From: an uncultured Spartobacteria bacterium
GTDB lineage: Bacteria > Verrucomicrobiota > Verrucomicrobiia > Chthoniobacterales > Terrimicrobiaceae
DNA length: 44,142 nucleotides
Direction: 5' to 3'
NCBI GenBank assembly: GCA_937960895.1
Contig: CALCJD010000129.1
Location: forward strand, 1-44,142
Shown here piece by piece: positions 23,714 to 32,226 of the stretch (within the stretch, counting starts at the first letter, position 1; every line of letters begins with the position of its first letter). The notes beneath the pieces were generated by a model. It was not told where the DNA came from. It saw only the letters and a list, made by a program, of their open reading frames with translations, and did not search any database. The position numbers were made by a program, and so were the translations under genes.

Positions 23714-23754
23714 AAAGAAGCAGGCCGGCGCACCACAAGGTCGCGCCGGCCTGC
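23714..23754 (-). terminator. Terminator between the MFS gene and the FIST operon
   Basis: GCAGGCCGGCGC (23720-23731) pairs perfectly over 12 bp with GCGCCGGCCTGC (23743-23754) around an 11-nt loop. On the minus strand it is followed by TTCTTTCCC. It ends the MFS transcript ahead of the FIST promoter. The remaining bases of the 328-nt gap hold no gene that I can see. Confidence 0.7.
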
Positions 23755-23866
23755 GTGTTCCCCCCAGAACACGGGCCGCAATTTGCCGTGTCCTCACAAT
23801 TTCGCCAGCGGAATTTTTCAAAATTTCGGTCCGCCCGCGAATTTCCCGGATTCCGCGACCCACCGC

Positions 23867-23896
23867 ATCGGGCCGTCACGGCCTCCGCGGCCCGAT
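23867..23896 (-). terminator. Hairpin directly after the MFS stop
   Basis: ATCGGGCCG (23867-23875) and CGGCCCGAT (23888-23896) form a 9-bp stem three bases after the MFS stop codon on the minus strand. No T-run follows; it may work together with the terminator at 23714-23754. Confidence 0.4.
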
Positions 23897-23899
23897 CGC

Positions 23900-25357
23900 T
23901 CAATCCCAGCCAATGCTCTCCAGATTCACCCCCCGCGTTTCGATTCGGCAGCACCAGGTGACCAGCGCGCCCAAGAGGGAGGTGCCGGCCAGCAGAAAAA
24001 GCAGGGCCGTGGTGCCGAGGTGATGAAGCAGGATGGGAAAGAAAAACGCCGTCAGCACCGCGCCGATCTTGCCGACGGATGCGGCGAAGCCCGCCCCGAG
24101 ACCGCGGATCTTCGTGGGAAAAACCTCGCCCGCCAGCAGGTAGGTCATGGCATTGGGCCCCATGTTGGTCATGAAATTGAACAGCATGAAGCCGGCAAAG
24201 ATCAGGAAGATGCGCGCGGGACCGGTCACGGCACCGGATAACGCCGCCAGCAGCAGTCCGGCGGCGCACCCGAGAAATCCGACCACCTGCAGTTTGATCC
24301 GGCCCACGCGATCGGCGAGGAAGATCGCGGCCAGAATGCCGACGATGAGCAGCACATCCACAATGGCCGCCCCCTTGGCCGCCTCCATGTCGCGGTAAAT
24401 GACGGCCGCCAGCGTGTTGGCGTGCGCCGGGGTCAGCCCCACCGTGGCGGCCAGGATGGTGGGCGTGAAGATTCCGATGCCGTAGGTTCCCAGGTCCTGC
24501 AAAAACCACGGCACGGCCGCCAGGATGGTCGCACGGCGATTGGCGGGTTTGGCAAAAAGCGCCCGGAAACCCGGGTGTCCCGCGTGTTGTCCCGGCAGCA
24601 CCGGATCGAGAACCACCTTCCTGGGATAGGGCGGCCGGCGGTCGAGCAGCCTTTCCATTTCCCGCTCCGCCTCCCCGACCCGTCCCCTGGCCACCAGCCA
24701 ATGGGGGCTTTGCGGAATGAAGAACCGTCCCAGCACCACGGCCAGCGCGGGCGGGATGGCCGCACCGAACATCCATCGCCAGTCCATCAGCGATTGATCG
24801 GATTTCAGGATGAAAAAACCGAGGGCCGTTCCCGCCAGCGCCCCCACCGCCTGAAATCCGAAGGCGCTCAGCACAAGACGGCCGCGATACTGGCTCGGGA
24901 TGCTTTCGGAAATGACAAGGTGCGCCGTCGGATAATCGCATCCCAACGCCAGCCCCATGCCGAACAGACACACCAGCAACCACGGAAAGTCGGGGCTCAG
25001 GGTCATCAGGACGAGAAACGCGGTGAACAACACCATCTCGACGATGAACATCAGCTTCCGGCCGAAAACATCCGAAAGGCCGCCCAGGGCGGTCGCCCCG
25101 ATGAGAATGCCGGCCAGACTGGCGGCGCCGGTGAGGCCGGCCTGCACGGGGCTCAGCCCGAATTCGAGGGTGATGAGCGGGAGCGCCACACCCGTCATGA
25201 ACACCACCAGACCCTCGAAAAATTTTCCCGCCGTGGCCAGCCACCAGATCCGCCACTGCATGGGGGTCATCGGCGCATCGGCCACCGCGGTTCCGTCGGC
25301 CCACCGCGGAGTCTCGTCGAGGTATTGCTGGACCGTCTTATTGCGGGCTTCCGGCAT
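23900..25357 (-). CDS. Major facilitator superfamily transporter
   Basis: A 485-residue, 12-helix secondary transporter. The loop 2-3 signature GGLSDVFGRKLMFI and its second-half echo FLADRVGRIKLQVV are clear. ESIPSQYRGR and EVFPTKIRGLGAGFAASVGK are the helix 4-5 and 10-11 loop motifs of the sugar-porter and related organic-solute families. A long central loop (WLVARGRVGEAEREMERLLD) also fits the sugar-porter type. The substrate is not determined. The Met at 25357 is preferred because the upstream extension to 25426 lies wholly within the GDPD gene. Start and GDPD stop overlap by 20 nt, so transporter and phosphodiesterase are probably made together, which suggests a glycerophosphodiester- or glycerol-phosphate-related solute. 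Confidence 0.85.
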   Translation of the reverse strand: MPEARNKTVQQYLDETPRWADGTAVADAPMTPMQWRIWWLATAGKFFEGLVVFMTGVALPLITLEFGLSPVQAGLTGAASLAGILIGATALGGLSDVFGRKLMFIVEMVLFTAFLVLMTLSPDFPWLLVCLFGMGLALGCDYPTAHLVISESIPSQYRGRLVLSAFGFQAVGALAGTALGFFILKSDQSLMDWRWMFGAAIPPALAVVLGRFFIPQSPHWLVARGRVGEAEREMERLLDRRPPYPRKVVLDPVLPGQHAGHPGFRALFAKPANRRATILAAVPWFLQDLGTYGIGIFTPTILAATVGLTPAHANTLAAVIYRDMEAAKGAAIVDVLLIVGILAAIFLADRVGRIKLQVVGFLGCAAGLLLAALSGAVTGPARIFLIFAGFMLFNFMTNMGPNAMTYLLAGEVFPTKIRGLGAGFAASVGKIGAVLTAFFFPILLHHLGTTALLFLLAGTSLLGALVTWCCRIETRGVNLESIGWD

Positions 25358-26120
25358 CGGGCTCGGACCGTGGGGGCTGGGACAGGTGTTCCCGCAGCCA
25401 TCCGGGACGGTTGGTGGTGATTCCATCCACCCCGGCCTCCTTCAGGCGGCGCGCCTCTCCGGCGTCATCCACCGTCCAGACATAAAGGAAAAGTCCGGCG
25501 TCATGGACCTTGCGCACCAACTCCGCCGTGATCGGCCACCGGCGGCTCAAATTCAATCCGTCAAGCCCCGCCTCGCGCGACACCCGGATGAGTTCGTCGA
25601 TGTGATGCGTGGGATTCTCCGGCTCGTGGGAGGCCAGGCGCAGCACCTTGGATTCGGGCAGGGCCTGCCTGGCCCGGGCGGCGATGTCGGGATCGAAGGC
25701 GATGATCATGAACTGCCCGGGCGCATGTCCGGAGGCGTTCAACGCCTCCGGCAGCGGCGGGAAGGCCGACGGTTTTTTGACCTCGATGACCAGGCGGCCG
25801 CCGGACGGCATGGCTTCCAGGATTTCGCCGAGGACGGGAAGCCGCTCCCCGGCGAATTGCGGCCCCTTCCAGGATCCCGCGTCACAGCTCAGCCGCTGCT
25901 CCTCGGTCAGCCCGGCCACCGGAAACGACCGGTTTGTCGTGCGGTCCGTGGTGTCGTCGTGAATGACGATGATTCCGGCCGGTGCGCCATGGATGTCGAT
26001 TTCCACCGCGTCGGCCCCCTGGGCCCAGCCGAGTTTGGCGGAGGTGACGGTGTTTTCCGGGGCGTCGTACGAGGCACCCCGATGAGCGATGATTTCCAAG
26101 GCAGATCCCCAGGCAGGCAT
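25338..26120 (-). CDS. ugpQ: Glycerophosphodiester phosphodiesterase
   Basis: A 260-residue TIM-barrel enzyme that hydrolyses glycerophosphodiesters (deacylated phospholipids) to glycerol-3-phosphate and an alcohol. It has IIAHRGASYDAPENT (His-Arg and Glu), VEIDIHGAPAGIIVIHDDTT (metal Glu/Asp and the second His), GRLVIEVKKP, and the closing YVWTVDDAGEARRLKEAGVD, GITTNRP. All catalytic positions are kept. No signal peptide is seen from this Met, so it is probably cytoplasmic like UgpQ. In-frame starts at 26171-26174 are also possible and would add about 18 residues. The MFS gene follows with a 20-nt overlap. The product could feed the GlpD made from the operon at 15353-19183. Confidence 0.9.
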   Translation of the reverse strand: MPAWGSALEIIAHRGASYDAPENTVTSAKLGWAQGADAVEIDIHGAPAGIIVIHDDTTDRTTNRSFPVAGLTEEQRLSCDAGSWKGPQFAGERLPVLGEILEAMPSGGRLVIEVKKPSAFPPLPEALNASGHAPGQFMIIAFDPDIAARARQALPESKVLRLASHEPENPTHHIDELIRVSREAGLDGLNLSRRWPITAELVRKVHDAGLFLYVWTVDDAGEARRLKEAGVDGITTNRPGWLREHLSQPPRSEPDAGSPQ

Positions 26121-26309
26121 AAGAACAGGCCCCACCCTGCCCGATCCGATCGCAAATTGCCAGCCCCGCATCACGCCGTTTTCGCAGGGGCGCCGGGATC
26201 CGGCACAATTGACTCGCCCCGCCCGGCGCGACCCTGTTCAATTGCCCCCTCGACGGAGCTCAACCGGTATTATATTTACCCATTTCCTGGCAGCCCTCAC
26301 CTTCACTCC

Positions 26310-26915
26310 ATGAAACGCGCTTTCTCCCTTCCGGAATTGCTGGTCGTCATCGGCATCATCGTCGTCCTCGCCGCCCTGACCATTCCGGCGATGAATTCCA
26401 TGGGAAAATCCTCCTCCCTGAACAGCGTGGTCCAGGCGGTGACCGGGACGCTGGATCTCGCACGGCAGACCGCCATGACCCAAAACCGGCCGGTCGAGGT
26501 GCGCTTCTACAAGCTGCCGGAGGACGGCCAGCCGTCCGGCACGCCCACCGACTACCGCGCCATGCAGATTTTTCTGGTGGATTACGAAACCACCAACGCC
26601 ATTTCCAAGCCGGTGAAATTTTCCACGCCGGTCATCATTTCGACGGATGAAACGGTCAGCACCCTGATGAATGAAACCGCCTTTCCGGAGCAGGCGGCCC
26701 CGGCCGACGCGCCGGTTCCGCCGGCCGGCCCGAACTACCGCTATCGCAGCTTCCGCTATCGCCCCGACGGCAGCGCGGAGGTGCCCTCGAATCCGGCGTT
26801 CACGCTGACCCTGGTCAACAAGACCGATCCCATCAAGGCCAACAACCTTCCCGCCAACTTCGCCACGATCCAGATCGAACCGATGACGGGTCGGCCCAAG
26901 GTGCATCGGCCCTGA
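26310..26915 (+). CDS. Prepilin-type protein, resembles Verru_Chthon cassette protein D
   Basis: A 201-residue protein with a class III prepilin N-terminus: KRAFSLPELLVVIGIIVVLA. Cleavage is expected before Phe5, with Glu at the fifth mature position and one hydrophobic helix. The rest (SSLNSVVQAVTGTLDLARQT, AMTQNRPVEVRFYKLP, YRAMQIFLVDYE, KPVKFSTPVIIS) matches my recollection of the D protein of the four-gene Verru_Chthon cassette, a pseudopilin-like family of Verrucomicrobia. Cassette proteins A, B and C are not next to it, so this is a solitary copy. Function is unknown; a pseudopilus or surface role is likely. Long frames reaching far upstream are chance extensions through the GDPD region. 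An AT-rich TATTATATTT lies about 35 nt upstream. Confidence 0.8.
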   Translation: MKRAFSLPELLVVIGIIVVLAALTIPAMNSMGKSSSLNSVVQAVTGTLDLARQTAMTQNRPVEVRFYKLPEDGQPSGTPTDYRAMQIFLVDYETTNAISKPVKFSTPVIISTDETVSTLMNETAFPEQAAPADAPVPPAGPNYRYRSFRYRPDGSAEVPSNPAFTLTLVNKTDPIKANNLPANFATIQIEPMTGRPKVHRP

Positions 26916-26991
26916 AAGAAATTCCGAAAGGATCTGATCCGGAGGGCTGCCGCACCCGCTCTGTGATGTTTCCCTTCCTGTGAATGCTTCC

Positions 26992-29037
26992 ATGTCGCAA
27001 AAACTCCCCTTCTCTCCCCTGAAGATTCTCCTGTGGTCCCTGGTCGTGCTGGCGGGCGCCGGCTCCATTGCGGTGCTGGCGCTGGCCCGGGGCGAGCATG
27101 TCAACGCCCTGTGGATGGTGGTCGCGGCCGTCTGCGTCTTTGCCATTTCCTGGCGGTTCCATTCCGCGTGGCTGATGGCCAGGGTGCTCACCCTGCGGGA
27201 TGACCGGGCCACCCCCGCGGTCGTGCGCGAGGATGGCAAGGATTACGTGCCGACCAACCGCTGGGTGGTTTTTGGCCACCATTTCGCCGCCATCGCCGGG
27301 CCCGGGCCGCTGGTGGGCCCCGTGCTGGCCGCGCAGTTCGGATACCTCCCCGGCATGCTTTGGATTCTCATCGGGGCCACACTGGGCGGCGCGGTGCACG
27401 ATTGCATTGTCCTCTTTTGCTCGACCCGGCGCGGAGGAAAATCCCTCGCCCAGATGGTGCGCGACGAGGTCGGACCGTTCGCCGGTTTCATCGCCCTCGT
27501 CAGCATTCTCGCCATCATGGTCATCATCCTGGCCGTGCTGGCGCTGGTGGTGGTGAAGGCTCTGGCGGAGAGCTCGTGGGGGCTCTTCACCATCGTGGCC
27601 ACCATCCCGCTCGCCATGGCCATGGGGGTGGGCATGAAACACAACTGGGGCAGCATGAAGGCCGTCAGCCTCTTCGGGCTGGTCGGGCTGATCCTCGCGG
27701 TGCTCGGAGGCCGGTGGATTCAGGGAACGCCGCTGGAATCGATGTTTCACCTCTCGGAAAAATCCCTCGCCTTTTCCATCATGGGCTACGGCCTGCTGGC
27801 CTCGGTCCTGCCCGTCTGGCTGCTGCTGGCGCCGCGCGACTACCTCAGTTCGTTCCTGAAAATCGGCGCCGTCGGGTTTCTGGCGGTTGCCATCCTTGTC
27901 ATCGCCCCGGACCTGCAGATGCCCGCGCTGACGCGGTTCATCGACGGCTCCGGTCCGGTGTTTGCCGGCGCGGTGTTTCCCTTCTGCTTCATCACCATCG
28001 CCTGCGCGGCCGTCTCCGGGTTCCACGCCATCATTTCCTCCGGCACGACGCCCAAACTGCTGGCCCGCGAGAAGGACATCCGCGTCGTCGGCTACGGCGC
28101 GATGATCACCGAAATGCTGGTCGGCATCATGGCCCTCATCGCCGCCTGTGCGCTGCCGCCCGGGGAGTATTTTGCCATCAACATGAAGGGGGATGTGGCG
28201 ACGGTGACCCAAAAGGTGACCGCCCTCGGGTTCCCGGTGACCGAGCAGGACATGACCTCGCTGGCCGAACGCGTCGGCGAGCACAGCATGGTGGGACGCG
28301 TGGGCGGGGCACCGACCTTCGCCGTCGGCATGGCCGCGATGTTCTCACGCCTCATCGACAACCCGACCGCCATCGCGATCTGGTACCACTTCGCCATCAT
28401 GTTCGAGGCGCTGTTCATCCTGACCACGATCGACGCCGGCACCCGCGTGGGACGATTTCTCGTGCAGGATCTTCTCGGCTACGTCTGGAAACCGCTGGGC
28501 AACACGAACTCCACGGCCGGCAACTGGCTGGCGAGCGTCGCCTTCGTGGCGGCCTGGGGGTATTTTCTCTACCAGGGCGTGGTGGATCCGCTGGGCGGCA
28601 TCAATTCGTTCTGGCCGATCTTCGGCGTGGCCAACCAGCTTCTCGCCGTCATCGCCCTGTCCCTCGGGACCACCGTGCTGCTGAAAATGGGCCGCCGGCG
28701 CTACCTCTGGGTTCCCGCCGTGCCGCTGGCCTGGCTGCTGTCGATCACCCTCACCGCCGGATATCAAAAAATCTTCGCCGCCGATCCGCGCCTCGGCTTC
28801 CTGAGCGCCGCCCGTGATTTTGCCGCGAAGATCGCCGCGGGAGGAACACCGGAGCAGATCGCCACCTGGCAGCACCAGCTCTTCAACTGCCACGTCAACA
28901 CGGCGGTCACCGCCATCTTCCTGATTCTGGTGGTCCTCATCGTCGCCGCCAACGCCGTGGGCTGGTGGAAAATGCTCGCCGGCCGGGAAACCCGCCCGCT
29001 GCGGGAGGATCCCTACGTTCCCCTACCGACGGCCTGA
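26992..29037 (+). CDS. cstA: CstA-family carbon starvation protein / peptide or pyruvate transporter
   Basis: A 681-residue protein with about 16-18 hydrophobic segments. Diagnostic motifs of the CstA family are present: GHHFAAIAGPGPLVGPVLAA near residue 90, GGAVHDCIVLFCSTRRGGKS, SGFHAIISSGTTPKLLAREK, GYGAMITEMLVG, FEALFILTTIDAGTRVGRF and LGGINSFWPIFGVANQLLA. In E. coli CstA and its paralogue BtsT take up peptides or pyruvate during carbon limitation; which substrate applies here is not visible. The ATG at 26992 is preferred to the in-frame GTG at 26980, though neither has a ribosome site. It stands alone, with a 118-nt gap before aroB. Confidence 0.93.
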   Translation: MSQKLPFSPLKILLWSLVVLAGAGSIAVLALARGEHVNALWMVVAAVCVFAISWRFHSAWLMARVLTLRDDRATPAVVREDGKDYVPTNRWVVFGHHFAAIAGPGPLVGPVLAAQFGYLPGMLWILIGATLGGAVHDCIVLFCSTRRGGKSLAQMVRDEVGPFAGFIALVSILAIMVIILAVLALVVVKALAESSWGLFTIVATIPLAMAMGVGMKHNWGSMKAVSLFGLVGLILAVLGGRWIQGTPLESMFHLSEKSLAFSIMGYGLLASVLPVWLLLAPRDYLSSFLKIGAVGFLAVAILVIAPDLQMPALTRFIDGSGPVFAGAVFPFCFITIACAAVSGFHAIISSGTTPKLLAREKDIRVVGYGAMITEMLVGIMALIAACALPPGEYFAINMKGDVATVTQKVTALGFPVTEQDMTSLAERVGEHSMVGRVGGAPTFAVGMAAMFSRLIDNPTAIAIWYHFAIMFEALFILTTIDAGTRVGRFLVQDLLGYVWKPLGNTNSTAGNWLASVAFVAAWGYFLYQGVVDPLGGINSFWPIFGVANQLLAVIALSLGTTVLLKMGRRRYLWVPAVPLAWLLSITLTAGYQKIFAADPRLGFLSAARDFAAKIAAGGTPEQIATWQHQLFNCHVNTAVTAIFLILVVLIVAANAVGWWKMLAGRETRPLREDPYVPLPTA

Positions 29038-29121
29038 ACGTCCCCATCCGCAGGGCCGCAGCGCCCGAACGTCCTCCCGCGGGGCCGCCCCCAAACTCCG
29101 CGGAACCGCAGCGATTCAGAC

Positions 29122-29149
29122 TTTCCACTTCTTTCTCACCGCCTAAAAC
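29122..29149 (+). promoter_or_regulatory. Candidate leaderless promoter of aroB
   Basis: TTTCCA (29122-29127), 16 nt, TAAAAC (29144-29149), then 6 nt to the ATG at 29156. Four of six matches in each box. Confidence 0.35.
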
Positions 29150-29155
29150 ATCCCC

Positions 29156-30232
29156 ATGGCCGCCCGTATTCCCGTCCTGCTCAAAAACAAACCCTACGAT
29201 GTCATTGTCGGACACGACATCCTGTCCCGCACCGGGGAATTTGTGCGCCAGACCCTGCCGGACGCGACCAAAGGCGCCGTGGTGACGGACAGCAACGTGG
29301 GTCCGCTTTACGCCGGGGCCGTCTGCGCGGCGCTCGAAGCCGCCGGCCTGCAGCCCACGGTGATCACGGTTCCCGCGGGGGAAACCTCGAAGACGCTTTC
29401 GGAGGTGGAAAAGGTCTGTGACGCCATGGTGGAGGCCGGTCTCGACCGCGGCGCCTTCGTGGCGGCGCTGGGCGGCGGAGTGGTGGGCGACCTCGCCGGA
29501 TTTGTCGCCGCCATTTATTACCGCGGCATCCCGCACGTGCAGATCCCGACCAGCGTGGTGGCCCAGGTGGACAGTTCCATCGGCGGCAAGACCGGCGTGA
29601 ATTCCCGCGCGGGCAAAAATCTCATCGGCGCCTTCCACCAGCCGGCCGTGGTCATCTCGGATCCGGTCACCCTCGACACCCTGCCGCGGCGCGAGTTCAA
29701 CGAGGGCCTCGCGGAGGTCATCAAGCATGCCGTCATCCGCGACGCCGCCATGCTGGACGAACTGGAGGACCCCGACACGCTCGACCTCCCTTCGCTCGTG
29801 GCGCGGAACGTCAAAATCAAGGCCCGCATCGTGGCGGAGGACGAATTTGAAAAACTCGGACTGCGCGCCCTGCTCAACTTCGGGCACACCATCGGCCACG
29901 CCATCGAAAACACCGCGGGATACGGCCGCTATCTGCATGGCGAAGCCATCAGTCTCGGACTCGTGGCCGCGCTGAGGCTTTCCGTGCGGAAAGCCGGGCT
30001 TCCGGAAAAGGATGCCGACCGCGTCAAAACGCTGCTGCAAAAATACAAACTGCCGGTCACCCTGCCCGACGACCTCGCCACCGACGACCTCATGGCCGCC
30101 CTGCGCCGTGACAAAAAATTCGCAGCCGGACAAATCCGCTTTGTCCTCACCTCCGAGCCGGGCAGCGCCTTTGTTTCCGGCGACCTCACCGAGGCCGACC
30201 TGCGCCAGGCCATCGAGGGTTTGCGGGCGTAG
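29156..30232 (+). CDS. aroB: 3-Dehydroquinate synthase
   Basis: A 358-residue enzyme of the shikimate pathway, step two: DAHP to 3-dehydroquinate, using NAD and a divalent metal in the cytoplasm. The NAD and phosphate site is ALGGGVVGDLAGFVAAIYYR. IPTSVVAQVDSSIGGKTGVN binds substrate with its Lys. NEGLAEVIKHAVI gives a metal Glu, and LLNFGHTIGHAIE and LHGEAISLG give the metal histidines. The length is normal and all key residues are kept, in contrast to the AroA-like protein at 34913. The next gene begins 12 nt after the stop. Confidence 0.97.
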   Translation: MAARIPVLLKNKPYDVIVGHDILSRTGEFVRQTLPDATKGAVVTDSNVGPLYAGAVCAALEAAGLQPTVITVPAGETSKTLSEVEKVCDAMVEAGLDRGAFVAALGGGVVGDLAGFVAAIYYRGIPHVQIPTSVVAQVDSSIGGKTGVNSRAGKNLIGAFHQPAVVISDPVTLDTLPRREFNEGLAEVIKHAVIRDAAMLDELEDPDTLDLPSLVARNVKIKARIVAEDEFEKLGLRALLNFGHTIGHAIENTAGYGRYLHGEAISLGLVAALRLSVRKAGLPEKDADRVKTLLQKYKLPVTLPDDLATDDLMAALRRDKKFAAGQIRFVLTSEPGSAFVSGDLTEADLRQAIEGLRA

Positions 30233-30244
30233 ACAACGGATCCC

Positions 30245-31315
30245 ATGACCAAACCAAGGCCGGGAGGTCAAAAAGGAGGCGCTCCGCACCGGGGCAAACC
30301 CTCCGAGCCCGCGGAAAATCCCCGTCTTTCCCCCGCGGATTGGCAGCGGCTGCGCGCCCTGCGCGACCGTTTTCTCTCCGGTGCGCGCGGGGAATACTGG
30401 ACCCCGCGCGACCTCGAGCTTTACGACGCCACCTTCGCCCAGCGCATCGGATGGAAGTGGGACGCGGTGCTGGAAACCCTCGACCGGGCCGGCTGGCGTC
30501 CGAAATCCCCGCGGCTTCTCGACTGGGGCTGCGGGTCCGGCATTGCCGGGCGGGCCGTCGCGGACTGGACCGGAATTCGCGAGGCGTTTGTCTTCGACCG
30601 CTCCGCGGCCGCCATGACCTTTGCCGGCGCCCGCCTGCGCGCGCGGGGACTCTCGGTCGCGACGGTGCGCCCGGACGAAATCCCCGCCGACACCCTGCTG
30701 CTCATCAGTCATGTCGCCGGCGAACTCTCCGACGAGGACCTTCTCCGTCTGGCGCGCGGCGCGGCGGGGGCCGCGGAAGTTCTCTGGGTCGAACCCGGCT
30801 CCCGCGACATCAGCCGCCGGCTCACCCTGGCACACGACGAACTTCAAAAACAGGGACACCACCCCGTCGCCCCCTGCACGCACGACCGGCCGTGTCCGAT
30901 GAATTCCTGCGAGCGGGACTGGTGTCATTTTTTCGCCCCGGCCCCGCCGGAAATTTTCCAGTCGGCGTTCTGGCGGGAATTTTCCACGCGGCTGGAAATT
31001 GATCTGCGCGCGCTGCCCTTCAGTTTTCTCGCCACCTCGCGTCACCCCGTCCGCTGGCCGGCCGCCGCCGAACGCGTGATCGGACGCGCCCGGGCCATGA
31101 AGGCCCATTGCGAACTCCTCTGCTGCGGCGCGGGGGGTCTGGTCACCCGCGACCTGCAGAAACGCGACGCCCCCGCGCTTTTCCGCGCGTTCACCCGCGA
31201 GGAAAAGGACGGAGCGTTTGTCTGGAAACCGAATCCTTCGCGACCGGAACGCGTGCTGGAGGGAACGGAAGTCCGGCTGGCAGGCTCCGCGGACGACGGC
31301 ACATCCGCCGCGTAA
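30245..31315 (+). CDS. Rsm22/METTL17-like methyltransferase-fold protein with Cys cluster
   Basis: A 356-residue protein of the Rsm22 family, whose mitochondrial members help assemble the small ribosomal subunit. After a basic, disordered N-terminus comes a Rossmann methyltransferase-like fold: PRLLDWGCGSGIAGRAVAD (SAM loop), EAFVFDRSAAAM, LLLISHVAGELSDED and EVLWVEPGS. Then follows the family Cys motif APCTHDRPCPM with NSCERDWCHF, in which Cys211, Cys217, Cys222 and Cys227 are placed to hold an iron-sulfur cluster, as in METTL17. It begins 12 nt after aroB, so they share a transcript. Whether it methylates rRNA or only binds the subunit cannot be told. The last 30 residues are variable. Confidence 0.85.
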   Translation: MTKPRPGGQKGGAPHRGKPSEPAENPRLSPADWQRLRALRDRFLSGARGEYWTPRDLELYDATFAQRIGWKWDAVLETLDRAGWRPKSPRLLDWGCGSGIAGRAVADWTGIREAFVFDRSAAAMTFAGARLRARGLSVATVRPDEIPADTLLLISHVAGELSDEDLLRLARGAAGAAEVLWVEPGSRDISRRLTLAHDELQKQGHHPVAPCTHDRPCPMNSCERDWCHFFAPAPPEIFQSAFWREFSTRLEIDLRALPFSFLATSRHPVRWPAAAERVIGRARAMKAHCELLCCGAGGLVTRDLQKRDAPALFRAFTREEKDGAFVWKPNPSRPERVLEGTEVRLAGSADDGTSAA

Positions 31316-31354
31316 GGAACCCGAACGAACCCGAACCCTCCGGGTCCGCCGGCG

Positions 31355-31708
31355 TCAGCCCAGGCTTTCGCGCCAGGCCGCCTCGTTGAAACCCACGAGG
31401 TGCACGCCCTCCCCGACGGCGAAGGGGCGTTTGACCAGGTTGCCGTTCTCCGCGAGCAGCTTCAGCGCGTCCGCCTCGGACATCGCCGGCAATTTCGCGC
31501 TCAGACCCAGCGCCTTGTAATCCTGCCCCGACGTGTTGAACAGCCGGCGCAATTCCCCGTTGCAGGCTTTCAGCATGGCACGCAATTCGGCGGGGGAAGG
31601 CGGCGTTTCGCGGATGGGAACTTCCTGAAACGCGACGTTGTTCGCGCGCAGGAATTTCACCGCCTTCCGGCACGTTTCGCACTTCGCGTAGGTGTAAACC
31701 TTGAGCAT
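31355..31708 (-). CDS. Spx/ArsC-family thioredoxin-fold protein
   Basis: A 117-residue single-domain protein with a redox motif right at the N-terminus: LKVYTYAKCETCRKAVKFL (CxxC). NNVAFQEVPIRETPPSPAEL, FNTSGQDYKALGL and NLVKRPFAVGEGVHLVGFNE follow, the usual order of the ArsC/Spx/YffB fold. It may be a glutathione- or thiol-linked reductase of the YffB type; the RNA-polymerase-binding role of Firmicute Spx is not expected outside that phylum. The ATG at 31708 is used; a TTG directly before it is an alternative. It is last of a minus-strand cluster after the AKR and FKBP genes (24-nt gap) and converges with the Rsm22-like gene. Confidence 0.9.
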   Translation of the reverse strand: MLKVYTYAKCETCRKAVKFLRANNVAFQEVPIRETPPSPAELRAMLKACNGELRRLFNTSGQDYKALGLSAKLPAMSEADALKLLAENGNLVKRPFAVGEGVHLVGFNEAAWRESLG

Positions 31709-31732
31709 CAAGGTGCGGGGGCGGTTCGGGAA

Positions 31733-32185
31733 TTACTGAACCTTCAGCAGTTCCACCTCAAAGATGAGCGTCTCGTTCGGTCCGATCGGGCCGCCCGGCG
31801 TGCCGGTGCTGCCGTAGGCCAGGGTGGACGGGATGAAAAATTGGTATTTCGCACCCTCCTTCATGAGCTGCACACCTTCGGTCCAGCCGGGAATGACCCG
31901 GTTGAGCGGAAAGGTCGCCGGCTGCCCGCGCCTGTAGGAACTGTCGAACTCCGTGCCGTCGAGAAGCGCGCCACGGTAGTGCACCTGCACGACATCGGTG
32001 GCCGACGGCGACTTGCCCGTCCCTTCCTTGAGGACCTTGTATTGCAGGCCGGACGGAGTGACCTTCACGCCCTCCTGTTTGGCGTTTTCCTCAAGGAACT
32101 TCGCGCCTTTTTCGGCCGCGGACTGGGAGAACGCGGACACCGGAAGCAGGGCGAGAACGGCGGCGATAAGGGCGGGAATGCGCAT
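31733..32185 (-). CDS. Exported FKBP-type peptidyl-prolyl isomerase
   Basis: A 150-residue protein with a signal peptide (RIPALIAAVLALLPVSAFSQ) and one FKBP domain, so it acts on folding of exported proteins. After a short linker helix (AAEKGAKFLEENAKQEGVKV) the FKBP part shows LQYKVLKEGTGKSP, VQVHYRGALLDGTEFDSSYR, ATFPLNRVIPGWTEGVQLMK, EGAKYQFFIPSTLAYGSTGT and LIFEVELLKVQ. Most active-site aromatic and Asp residues are present. The linker-plus-FKBP layout is that of Mip/FklB proteins. The upstream frame to 32230 is rejected because it places 15 residues before the signal peptide. It lies between the AKR and Spx-like genes in one direction. Confidence 0.94.
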   Translation of the reverse strand: MRIPALIAAVLALLPVSAFSQSAAEKGAKFLEENAKQEGVKVTPSGLQYKVLKEGTGKSPSATDVVQVHYRGALLDGTEFDSSYRRGQPATFPLNRVIPGWTEGVQLMKEGAKYQFFIPSTLAYGSTGTPGGPIGPNETLIFEVELLKVQ

Positions 32186-32226
32186 AGAATCCCATTCTAC
32201 GCCGGAACCCCTCCCCGGAGCAACGC

